Assembly: GCA_018894105.1 (NCBI GenBank)
Contig: CM032124.1
Coordinates: forward strand, 36,800,277 to 36,864,276
DNA from: Jacaranda mimosifolia
Taxonomy: Eukaryota; Streptophyta; Magnoliopsida; Lamiales; Bignoniaceae
Direction of reading: 5' to 3'
Length of the DNA stretch: 64,000 nt
Below, piece by piece: positions 23,171 to 36,100 of this stretch. A program made the translations under genes and the position numbers. Numbering within the stretch: position 1 is the stretch's first letter; each line of letters opens with the position of its first letter. The notes below the pieces were generated by a model. The model was not told the origin of the DNA and ran no database searches. It was given only the letters and a program-made list of their open reading frames with translations.

Positions 23171-26100
23171 CTGATTTCTTTGATCTTGTGGAGCGATAAG
23201 AAATTTGGCCGGTACAAGAAAAATAGGGAAATTTCTCCTCGTCGATCTTACACAAATTTTAGCAGCCAGATCATCTTCTACGTGCCGGTATCTCCAATCA
23301 AATCCAGTTTCAACGAAATTGCCTTAGCAGAAACTAGGACTCCAATTGTTAAGAGTACCCTCCATTGAAGAGAGTTTCGGAAACTCTTGCTTTATGATGG
23401 AATTTGAAGCCGAAATCTTTGAAACCCTCATTCGTTAATCTCATATTATCACAATCATCAAAGTTTAATCCTAATCTACTTTTCCTCCTTTATATTTCTC
23501 GAATTTGCTCCGAATCAGCTGACAAAAATGGTATTATCGGTTACATTACTCCGCCAGAGTTCGTCTTCCTACACCCTTGGATCAAGGGTTCTCATTGGCC
23601 TTCTTCTTATTGACCTCCTGATCTTCCCAATGGCAATTTTGCGGCGGGAAATGAGAATGAGATATAAGTGTAAATGCAGTAAACCTCAACAATTGTTTGT
23701 TATTTGGGAGTATAGGCTTTTTAATGGCAGTGGCGAAATTGAACGAGCTATTTCTTACTTGTTGGGGCTGGGTTGGCGGATGGGAGTGGGGTTAATTGAT
23801 GATGGGATTCAAAGTCAATTTGAATCCAGGGCTGTTGCCTATTTTTGCTGATGAGGATTTTGGGAGGTAATTAATTGAGTTCTTTAACATTTTGTATATC
23901 TCATGAATTTAATGCATTTTGTTTGCTTAGGTAGGTGCAAATACAGATAGGATTACAGATTACTACAACATGCTTTTGTTTTCCATGGATTATGTGTAGT
24001 TGTTACTCATTAATTATTTGTTTGTTTTGCTCATATGGCAATGAAAAAAGTAAGAACCTTTCTTTTTGGTCTTTTTCTGGTGCATTTTTCATCCTTGGAG
24101 AATATGTTTCTGTTTTTAATTAATGGGGATTAGTGTTCTCATAATGTGCCTGGTCATCTTTATATTGTTTGTATTATTAGTGTAGGCATTGATTATGATG
24201 AGAATAAATTTCAATGTTTTCCTACGTTAATATTGTTAGAATGCTAGCTTTGACTAATGATATTCATTTACACTATCATGAGCATGTCATGTTTCCAAGA
24301 CCTACTAGAACTGTTCCTTAAGGTCTTTATTAATCCGTTATGATGATATAAGAGGCACCTTCATCACCCTATTAAGATAATCTTCGTTCTCATTCAGTTG
24401 CATGGAATGCCATTACAGCTATCCTATAGGGTGGTTCTCGCTCCATCTATTAGGCTCTCTCTCAATAGCAATATACATAAAGTAACCCATTTGCTTTGAA
24501 CTTATTTAACAATGCCTAATAACTAAGAGAACAGCAAAGTTTCTGATAATGAAATATTAACAAGATAACTAAACTAAATGAACAGAGAGCATCAGTTATT
24601 TATTTATTCTTTCAATCATAGAGCCTAAATTCATTACCACAGATTAACCACAAGATGAGAGGGGTTATTATTTTGCAATGGAAATGGATAAGTGGTGAAA
24701 GTCATTGGAAAATTTTAAGAAAAGTTTTGATAAGATAGTTGCAGATAGGACGAGGTATGATAACATCATACATATGTACATAGAGTTAGTGAGGAAGCTT
24801 GAGTTTGTGCAGTTCTTCTGTACTATGGGGGCACCTACTGAATCATTGTGCAGGTGTTGCCCGTCACACGAGATGTTATATGTGCGTGCAAAATAATCTC
24901 ACAGAAACTCAATAGGTGGGTCCCATTCTCCTTTTGAGCACCCTATGGGTTCTCCAAATCTTCTATCTTTCGTCATTGACACCATAGGCTAAATTAATTT
25001 AAGTAATCTTGAAACTAACAAAGACAAAATTGAAAATAAGAGAATTTGGATATGTGGCCATTCAAAATAGCAAGCTTTTAGGAATTGAATTTTCTTTGTG
25101 AACCATTTAGTTATGTGGCCCTTCAAAATAGCAAGCTCTATATGTTCAACTTTCTCCATCAACCATTGAGTGTTATGATTGAGCTTTCCTAATTCAGGAT
25201 TTTCATGGTGTTTATTTTCTAGGGATACAAATTTTATTATTAGAATAAGAAATACTCCCATTCAAATTTTGAATAGAGTTTCCATCAAATCCAATTCCAT
25301 GATCACATTCCTAAGGACCGAACACCTTAGAGAGAATTCCAGGTTGCTACTGTGGACAGAAAAGCAAAGGTGAGACCTTCTCTTGTTTGTGCATTTTGGG
25401 TATAGGGTTTAATATATCTTGCTTTCTTTTGTGATTTGTCCACCTTGATGTCTCAGATTAAATGTCTAATCTGCTGATTTTCTTGAGGTATGAATTCAAC
25501 TATTTCGTTATTTGCAAAAACATTGAGATTTAATATTTTTGTGCTTGATGTGTGGTCTTCTCCGTGAATCTCTCTTTCTCTCTCTGTCTCTTTATATCCT
25601 TGTGACAGATTGAGTGACTTGTCCATTTATGACTTATAGATCTGTGTGCATTTACATTTGGCCTCCTTCTCCATATCCAATTTTAGTTTCTGTAAATTCC
25701 AAAAGCATATATATATATACGTATCTCTCTCTATATATATGTTTATATACATGAATACATACATATATATATATGTATATATGTATTATGAGACACACCT
25801 ACTATTGTTCATGATGTTTTTCCCTTGATGACTCTAAGAAGGAAAGTATTCAAGTGTTTCCACAATTCTCCCAGGACATGTATTGATCTCATTTCCCTCT
25901 TGAATTATTCTTTATCAGTTGCTAAGTAGTAAACTTGCATTTGGTATAATTCCTTTTATATATCAACTTTTAAATTCCGGCATTGTTTGTCTTAACTCAC
26001 TCTGTGCAGCCAATGCATTGGAGCTTCCTCCGACATTGCTGCCATCCCCATTCATAAGCTCATCTTCTTTCTCGATCTTAATTCTGTGGGATCCTTTTGG

Positions 26101-26926
26101 TGAGTAATGGTGAAAAGGCAACAGTTTGTTTATCATATCATAATTTAGAAATTCTGTTCCGACATACTTGCATCTCATTTCCTGGGGCTCTATTTGTATC
26201 TACATTATAATTGCTCATTAAATAATGCTTAAAGAGAAAATGAATATAAATTTAGGATGTTTGTTGCAATAAAAACAAATATATGCTGCTTTTATCTCTC
26301 TATCTTTTTGTTTTCTAAAAACAATTGTTACATCCTATTCAAGTGGTATGTTGAGGGATTGTAAATAATGAATAAGGATTTCTCTTAATTTTGAATTCTT
26401 CTCCCACATGGTGAAACCTTATTTCTTGGGGATATATGTATATCATGTAATGCAAAAAAAAGAAAAAATTTCTGGATATATTCTGCTGTTATCTTCTTCT
26501 TTTTCTTTTTCTTCGTCTTCTTCTCCTTCCTTCTTCCTTTCTTTCTTTTCTTTTCTTTTTCTTCTTTTTTCCCCCATTCACAGGTTATATCCTACTTAAA
26601 TGGTTTTGATGGTTGTTGCATCCCATCGAGAATGTGAGGCTGCCAAAGACAGGACACATTTAATACACTCCTTCTTATGCAGGCAGAATATTTATGTGGG
26701 ATTTTCTTAAATGAGTGGCAGTTTCTTAAACCTTTGTTTTGCTCTAATAACCTGTTAGATAATTACCTTGTCCAAAAGCTTAAGATTTTACCATGGTGAT
26801 AATCTTCATCAATTTAATGACTAGAATAACAGTTAAACTGTTAGTTTGGTGGCATTTAACGGTTAACCTGTTAACTCTCCCTCTTGCTTTGATTAATAAG
26901 ATGCATTTCTGCTCTTCTATTTACAG
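23171..26926 (+). other. Possible 5' leader exons and introns of the PHD-GNAT gene
   Basis: The stretch 23180-23870 is less AT-rich than its surroundings and ends near a donor-like GGGAG/GTAATT. A second donor-like site (GCAAAG/GTGAGA) lies near 25370, and an acceptor-like TTTACAG ends at 26926. A 107-codon ATG frame (23528-23851) with a hydrophobic stretch is present but matches nothing I know. It could be an upstream ORF, chance, or a decayed gene. An in-frame stop at 27149 means this DNA does not extend the downstream protein. Confidence 0.3.
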
Positions 26927-27178
26927 GTGAGGGGGTAAAACGGGAGGCATTTGAATCCTGGAGTCAACAGAAACTTAAAATTTCAAAGCAAAAAATCTGA
27001 GGATTTCAACAATGATGATTTTTGCAGGATTAGCCAATGAACATAGGATTCTGATCAAGGTTTCTCATTGAGAATAGCAGGGATAGTGGTACAGAATTTC
27101 TGAGAAAAAAATCCACTTACTTCCTGAAGAAGAAGGTGGTCTCAATTTTAGTGGGCTCAATCAAGGATTTTGGAGAAT

Positions 27179-30100
27179 ATGGATGAACAGGTTGGTGACA
27201 CTGGAGAACCAGTGGAAACAAAAGTATGTCAATTCAATGACGATGATCTGTTGGTATCAATCTTTATTAAAAACAAGATATTCGGATCTACCAGCAACTG
27301 TTCCATCCAGAATGGTAAACCTGTGAGGGAGCTCACAAGCCAAAGAAGCAGTTCCAGGTTACCTGAGAGGAGCCCTAAGATAGTTCCAAGGCACTCACGC
27401 AAACTAAGATGGTTTGCCACTGGATCTAGAACAGTTTTATCATGGTTAATTAATTCTGGGGCTGTTTCCCGGAATGAAGAGATCCGGTATCATAATCCAA
27501 TAGATGATTCTGTCACGAAAGAGGGCTTATTCACTGAAGATGGAGTGGTATGCCTCTGTTGTAATCGGACGCTTTCCATCTCTGAGTTCAAGAGCCATGC
27601 TGAGTCTGAGATTGATGTTGATCTCAGATCGAATGAGCCGTGCATGAATCTTGTCATGGCATCTGGGAAGCCACTAACTTTATGCCAACTTGAGGCCTGG
27701 TCAGCAGAATACAGAGCTAGAAAAGTCCCTCTTGAAACAAGGCAGGTTGATATGGGTGATGAACTTTGTGGTCTCTGTGGACATGAAGGTGAGTTGGTAT
27801 GTTGTGATAACTGCCCATCTGCATTTCACCAGGCATGCTTGTTTGATCAGGTACATATTTGGTTTCTTCCCTGATATCTGAACCGTGGCTTCTTCTAATT
27901 GTTCACCTTGTAGTACAATTTGGCGTGGGCAACCTGTTTTCTTTCCATACTTGATTAACTTATTCCTTGATGTAGTACCATTCCATTAGTATCTAATTTG
28001 ATTGACCATCTACACAACATGCATTCACTAGTGTCTAGTGTACTGTCCATTAAAAGAAGCACGAAATATCACTTGGACAAGGACACACTCTGGTCTTGCT
28101 TTTCCTTCCCGAATGTGATTTTCTGTGAAAATATGAGTTGGATGGGTATCATGGGTTTAAAAGAGTTGGTCTCCTCCTCATTTTAGCTGGCGAAGGGAAG
28201 TGATGTGTCTTTTGCAAACTGGAAATGGTGTAGTAATTTCCTGTTTTTGTGGCTCTTCATGAGTTGGATGAATCTTCTCCATACTAAGCTAAATTAGACA
28301 GCATAAATGAAAGGCATTCTAGTTCATTTAAGGTTAATTTTCTTTGTGACTTAAAGTTACATGGAGGAGCTTGCTTCTATATAGAATTATCATGCTTGCA
28401 AATAACTAATTTTTTGTTAAATTTCACTTGTGGTTGTTCATTGTTTGATCCCCCCCCGCCCTTCTTAATATGTTTTCCAGGATTAGGTTCAACAGCATGT
28501 TAAATTTAGCAACAAGATTATTGAGTCCATATAGAATTGTGATTTTGTATCTCTGAGGCCTCTGCTGTTCTGCAGAAGTAATTTCTTTGCAATTTTCTAA
28601 TGCTTTACCCAACAAATGGAACACAAGATAAGGTTCTGTCTGGATGGGTTGGAAAATAAGTTTCAACATGAAAAAGAGATGTATAGGAATTAGAAATAGA
28701 AATAATAAGAGTAAAGAGGATAACTGAGACAGAGAGCAATTCCCGACCTGCCAAGGTAAGATCAACGAGAAAATGGGAAATAGAAACATGGCTTGTGATA
28801 GGATAATATCCTGAAAGAATGATGTAGTTTAAATTTCATATCTGCTTTTAGCTTTGTTTCTTTTTCTGCCAAAAGAAAAAAGCACTGTGGGTAAACTTGA
28901 CCCGATAATTTAATGCATTTGTTCCTTTTCTTTTCCCTTAAGTATTTCGTCTCTTTCAAATAAAAGTTTTTCTAGCATAATTTTAACAATAAGATTTTTA
29001 AAGTCTTTGTACTTAGAAATGGTGAAAGAATGCTTTATTAGAAACAAGGCCGGACTGTTGCGAAGTAGGAAAGCTGAATTTTGAGAGCATTTTAAGCCGT
29101 CTTGATCTTCTGTTCAGCTTAGTGAATTCTGTGATGCTTCATTTAAGTATTCCATATTGTGATCTCTAGTAACTTGAGTAAATAAGTAAGATATAAGAAA
29201 ACTGTGACAAGCAATTTCTTTCCAGATCTGAACTTTAATACTGTTATTACATAAAACATGTTACCCAATAAATTATTTGGGAAGGTTTCTTATAAGCACA
29301 TGTAAATGTATGTGCTTTCTGTGCGCACATGCACGCGCACTGTTGTATGTGCAAGCACATAACAGTCAGAGAAACTAGAAGAAAACTTTAGATGGTTGCT
29401 AACAACTTTCCCAACTTTCATTCTCTGCCATCTGCATGAGACTTACTTAAAAATCAATGCACCATGCGTATTTCAGTCAGGTCAATTAAGAAAACTTTGT
29501 ATTAACTCACCTATGGCTTGATAGACACACAGTTCACAAAACCTCAAGTAAAGAATTGTTGTCAACAGGTTTGAGTAGCTCTGGGGGACTTAATCTGCCT
29601 CTTCTAGTCCATTTAAGGTCTGGAATAACTAACTAGCCTAGCTGCTGATGTTTCGCTTTGGTAAAAGGTGAATCACATTTGAAAAATTACTGAAGCAAGT
29701 ATGGCATTGATGCTCATTTGCAATCTCAAGGTAAGATTGAGTGGTTTAAAGGATATTTGGAGCTTGAGGATCCTGTAGGCTGCCCAAGAAGCTCAAACTT
29801 ATTTAATTGAAAAATATCTTCAACGCCTTTTCAATTTCAAGATCACTTTTGAAATTTGAAGGAGCAAAGTTCAATCAAATACACAATCCTTTAAGCGGCC
29901 AATAAAATTCAAGACCTATAAATGAAACTAGTGCATTATATCTCATTTTTATGACTACTCTATGCAAAGTTCTTTGTGAATATTCCTTTTCCTATATAAA
30001 TTTTCTGCATATAGAAATAATTATAGAAATATCCAACTAGTAAAATTTTGCCTCCTAAGGTTTTCAGTATTAATTAGAGGACCAATTTCAGTGAGCAAAT

Positions 30101-33100
30101 CTATAGGTGCTTTACACATGACCTTGATTATAATAATTTTAAATCTCTTGGTAAATCACTGTATATTAGTATAGAAAAGGGGGTGCTGAATCAATGGACA
30201 GTTAATAATTCTATACCATTTCAGCTAACTTGGTAAACTTCTAGAAGTTCAGCATGTTTTCTTGGCTTTCCTGTCCCAAGTCCCAACATAACAAAGTAAA
30301 AGTGAAATGTTCTTGAACTTATATGAATGAACTGCCAAAACATTTTGGCAATTGGGTCCCAAGACAAAGAGAACTGCGCTGCCTGCCTATTTGTCTAGTG
30401 TTGCTTTCACCAGCAATGTGGAGAAAAAGCAAAATTTGTATTCTTCTTCTTCCCCTCCCCACCCCCCCCCCCCCCCAACCCCCCCCCAAAAAAAAAAAAA
30501 AATCTCTTGCAGAACTTGGCATGCTTGATCTTATTATATAAATTCCACAAAATCATTTAGGTAAATTGACCTGATTTATTTCCTTTTTCTTTTTCCTCCT
30601 GAAGCTTCCTGAAGGAAACTGGTACTGTTCACAATGTCGCTGTCCGACTTGTTGGAATGTGGTCAATGATAAAGATCCTTCACTCTCTTCTGGGACTCTG
30701 AAATGCTCAATGTGCAAACACATATGTAAGTTTCTTGTTTGTCTGAATTTCACACACTTTTACATTGAAAAACTGGATGATATTTCTCTAGTTTTTGTGA
30801 ACTCCGAGTAGTTTTTCCAGAACAAAATTTGGATATCCAATTCTCAGAGATTTCTTTTTATAACTTTTCTGAAGCATAATTGAGGCAATATATCTTCTTA
30901 ATTATTTTGCCGCTCTCCCATGCTTCTTGTTTACCTATCTCTCTCTCTCTCTCTGAGAGCGGGATTAATTCTAAGAATTATTGGATTTTCTGTTGTGCCA
31001 TTCTTTACTGAATCTGAGGAACCTGACTTACTAATTCTTGCAAATAGATCATGAAGCATGCACAAAAGGGGAGTGTGGGAAAATTGGGTCAACCTCATAT
31101 AACTGGTTCTGTGGAGAAAGCTGTCAAGAGGTATTTTTTCCAAATCAGTTCAATTGTACAAGATATGTCTAATATATATGTGCCATTAATAATGGAAGGC
31201 AAATTTTCCAAATATGGCTTGTTATGGTGTTTTCCTTCAAAAATAGAAAATATTAATCTTTTCTTCTGGTTTCTTTATCATTATACAGTCATTAGATCAG
31301 CTATACTAAATCAGTCATAACTAAATAAGCAATGGATGCATGTTATGAAACAATAGATTCATGTTATTGTTAGCCATCATAATAACTTGTAATAAAGACG
31401 AGACCTTGGCCACACGTGCTAAGAATTCATTTCTATATTTCAGTCCAGGGTAAGTATCAATTGTTCACCTTGTAAATTTGAAGTGTGATTGCTATCCTTG
31501 TTTTGTTCAATTGTAATTTACAGTTTCATTTTATGGAGATTTCAATTAATACGCTTCAAACTCCTTCAATGCACTAAAACTAGACTAATAAAACAATTGA
31601 ACTTGGTATGCCTACCTTTTAACCATCATACGAAGTTCAAAAGCCTTCGGGCATACTAAGCATTTGTTGACTAGCTATAATTGGAATGAAATATCTTTTC
31701 TGGCTGTAAATTGATTCTCATATCTGTTTAGTGATTTAGCCATAGAGTAATTGATTCTTTCCTTATTAGGCATAGGATTCTTTCCTTATTAGACATAGGA
31801 CTTCTGTATAAATACCCATGTTCATATGATGTAAAAACACATTGAGAAATATATGAATTCTCTTTCTCAGAAATCTTCATGGTATCAGAGCCATTGCTGC
31901 CTTTTTTGAGGTGAGTTTTCTCCCTCTGCAGCACTAGGGTTCCTTTCTTGAAATTTTTTTTTTGGGTCACTGTCCTCAAAGAGGTTGAGTTTCCTCCCTC
32001 TTCTTTTGTCACCACCCCTACAGACAGAAAACCCATCCTCCGATCGGCCATCTCCCGAAATCCGGCCGCCATCTGCCGCCGCGCGTGGGCTCACGCGCCG
32101 ATCGAAGTTGTGGACTGTCTTTCACGCGCCGGCGCGTGGAGCGCGTGGGAGCACCTGTGGCCGCCTTTCGCCGTCGCACCTTGCTCCGATCAAATCCACC
32201 CCTCTGTCCGGCTCTATCCAGGCCCCTTTTTTGGTCTCTTTACACACTTTGGGTTTGCCCCTTCCAGATTCAACGCCATCAGGTTCTGTTTCTGGTCTTT
32301 CTAAGGGCGTTTCTGCTTTAATTTGTTATTTGTTCAAGTGTTTAAAATGGGGGACACTAAGGCAGTAGACAATACTTCTCTTTCACAAATCAGTACTGTT
32401 AAATTGGATGGGGCTAGTACGTATCTTGCTTGGTCTCGGGCTTGTTTGCTGTTTATTAAATCTCGAAAACTACTAGGCTATATCACTGGAGAAAAAAGCT
32501 CACCCAATATTTCTGATCCTGCCTATAGTCAATGGGACTCTGATAATTCACTTGTTATGACATGGCTTTTGAATACTATGCACCCTCGCATTTCCAAACA
32601 GTATTTATTGCTTGATACTGCTGAGAAAATCTGGAATTCAACCAAACGCACTTACTCTCGCAAAGGGAATGATGCCCAGATCTTCGAGATACGGAATAAA
32701 ATCCATGGCATAAAACAATGTGAGTTGACCATTACTGATTATTTTTCTGAATTAAGTGGGCTATGGCAGGAGATAGACTATTATCAGGATCTCCAAGCAC
32801 ATTGTACTGAAGATGCAGTTTTATTTCAAAAACTGGTTGAAAAGGAGCGGGTCTATGATTTTTTGGCTGGTTTGAATCCAGAGTATGATCAAATCAGGGT
32901 TCAAGTCCTTGGTAAGGTTCCTTTTCCTTCTCTTGAGGATGCCTATTCCCATGTCCAACAAGAGGAAAGCCGCCGTGGTGTTATGCTTTACCCAGCACCA
33001 ACTGAGAAATCTGGGTTAACTGTCTCTCATGAGCAACCAAAGGCGAATTCTTCTGATAAAGATCACTTGCATTGTGACTATTGTGGGAAACCAAGGCATA

Positions 33101-36100
33101 CTAAGGAGACTTGCTGGAAGCTACACGGTCGACCAACCAGAGGTCGTGGGGGAAAACGAGTCAGTTCATCTAGGCCTCAAGCAAACCTGGCCGAAACTGG
33201 GGATACATCCACGGAGACGGGCTCTGGTGCAACTCTGTCTTCTGATGAAATTCAGCATCTTCGCCGACTTCTGACCAAGCTTGACTCTTCCACTGTTGCC
33301 ACATCAAATTATGTGCAATCAGGTACTGCCTTTACTGCACATCTTAATTCCTGGATTATTGATTCTGGTGCGAATAGACACATGACAGGCTCTTCTAAAG
33401 GCTTTCAAAACTACTCTCCCTGTCTTCAAGGGGATAATGTCAGAATAGCCAATGGCTCTTTAACCCCTGTCTCTGGAACAGGTTCTGTTGCTTGTACACC
33501 CAATATTCAACTTTCATCTGTTCTCCATGTGCCTGAGTTTCCTGTTAATCTTTTATCTGTTAGTTCCATCACCAAAGCTCTAAACTGTAAAATCGAGTTC
33601 TTCCCTCATCATTGTGTTTTTCAGGATCTTCAAACAGGGAAGAGGATTGGCAGTGGTAGATTGCATGATGGCTTATACATGATTGATGAAACTCGTGACT
33701 CTGGCCAAGCCTTTTTTGGAGATAATAAGGATGTTAACCGCGAAATTTTACAGTGGCATAAACGATTGGGGCATCCATCTTTCTTTGTTTTAAAGAAGTT
33801 ATACCCTAGTTTATTTTCGAGGACTCAGTTTGAATCATTGTTTTGTGATGCTTGTGAGTATGCTAAGCATACGAGAAACTCCTATCCTTTGAGTAATAAT
33901 AGAAGTACTATTGCTTTTGAGACTATTCATTCTGATGTATGGGGTCCTACTCAAACAGTTTCTTTATCTGGTGGTCGATGGTTTGTTACTTTTATTGATT
34001 GTTGCACTAGGATGACTTGGGTATATTTGTTAAAGGCCAAAAGTGAGGTGTTTTCTTGCTTTAGGTCATTTCATAAGATGATTTGTACCCAATTTGATGC
34101 TAAGATAAAAATCCTTAGAACTGACAATGGCACAGAATACATGGATAAAAGCTTTGGTGCTTATTTGGAGTCTAATGGGATAATCCATCAAACTAGTTGT
34201 CCTTACACTAGTGCACAAAATGGGGTAGCTGAAAGGAAAAATAGGCATATATTAGAGGTAGCTCGATCTCTTATGTTCACCATGAATCTACCAAAACCTT
34301 ACTGGGGGGATGCCATTCTAGTAGCTGCCTACCTTATCAACAGAATGCCACTCAAAAGCCTTGATTTTCAGAGTCCTCTAGAAGCTTTAAAGGGTAAGAA
34401 TGAATACACTGTTCCTCCAAAAGTTTTTGGGTGTATATGTTTTGTTCACACTAGGAATGCTGGAAAACTTGACCCTAGAGCCCTGAAATGTGTTTTCCTT
34501 GGGTATTCTCCTACACAAAAAGGTTACAAATGTTATCATCCTCCTTCCCGGAGATATTTTGTCAGTATGGATGTTACCTTTCGAGAATCTGAGCCCTACT
34601 TCAACCTTACCTCATCACCTCTTCAGGGGGAGAACAATAAGGCAGAAGAGGTGTTTTTTCCTAATTCCATTGATGAAATTGCCACAGGGGAGAGTGAAAT
34701 TGGAGACAGAGTTCAGGGGGAGACTATTGGGCGTTTAGATAGACCTGATTTGATAAGGTATTCAAGGAGAAATAAGGCAGAAGAAGCCATCATGCAATCT
34801 GCTGAGTCCTCCTCTACTGGTGAGTTATCTACATTTCCTAATGAATTAGATTTGCCCATTGCTCACAGAAAAGGAGTCAGGTCTTGTACTAAACATCCTC
34901 TGTCTAACTTTGTCTCCTATGATTCCTTGTCTCCCTCCTATAGAGCCTTTGCCTTGTCTATTTCCTCTGTGTCTATTCCACAGGATTGGAAGGAGGCTAT
35001 CATGGATCCCAAGTGGAAGCAAGCTATGATTGAAGAAATGAAGGCTTTGTCAAAAAATGAGACTTGGGAACTTGTCCCTTCTCCACTAGACAAGAGATTG
35101 GTTGGCTGCAAGTGGGTCTTCACTGTGAAACATAAAGCTGATGGTTCAATAGAAAGACTCAAAGCAAGATTGGTGGCTAAGGGATTCACTCAAACCTATG
35201 GAGTTGATTACCAGGAGACATTTGCTCCAGTTGCTAAAATGAATACTATCAGAGTCCTGTTATCATGTGCAGCTAACCTTGATTGGGACTTGCAACAGTT
35301 TGATGTAAAAAATGCATTTCTTCATGGAGACCTGGAAGAGGAAGTGTATATGGAGATTCCTCCTGGTTTTGATAATGAACAGAGTCAAGGGAAGGTGTGT
35401 AAGCTGAAGAAAGCCTTGTACGGACTGAAACAATCCCCCAGAGCTTGGTTTGATAAATTCAGCAAAGCCATGATCTCCTTTGGCTATCAACAAAGCAATG
35501 CTGATCATACCCTCTTCATAAGACATCAAAAGGGTAAACTCACTCTTCTCATAGTTTATGTTGATGACATAGTAGTGACAGGAGACGACAGAGAGGAGAT
35601 GGCCCGATTAAAGAAGTTGTTGGCACAAGAATTTGAGATCAAGGATCTAGGAAAATTGCAGTACTTCTTGGGAATTGAGGTTGCCAGGTCAGGAAAAGGG
35701 ATCTTTATTTCTCAAAGGAAGTATATTCTAGATCTCTTGAAAGAAACTGGTATGACAGGTTGCAAACCAGCAGAATCGCCCATTGAAAGCAATCACAAGT
35801 TACAAGCAGGAGTCGGAGAGTCAGTTGATAAGAAGAGATATCAGGAGATGGTTGGAAGACTCATTTATCTCTCTCACACTAGACTAGACATAGCTTATGC
35901 AGTCAGCTTGGTGAGTCAGTTCATGCATGATCCTCGAGATTCTCATATGAAAGCTGTCCTCCGCATTTTGCGGTATCTGAAGTCTGCTCCAGGGAAAGGT
36001 CTACTTTTTGCCAAGCATGGTCACCTCCAAATCGAAGCCTTTACAGATGCAGATTGGGCTGGATCGCTAGATGACAGGAGATCTACATCCGGTTATTGCA

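Noticed and set aside
27229..27420. Minus-strand frame over the first exon of the PHD-GNAT gene
   Set aside because: It is a shadow of the coding exon, without motifs.
30319..30541. Overlapping frames across a C-run and A-run at 30455-30500
   Set aside because: They are products of homopolymers within intron 1 of the PHD-GNAT gene.
31985..32368. 127-codon frame in the copia leader
   Set aside because: It has no ATG and runs into gag in another frame.
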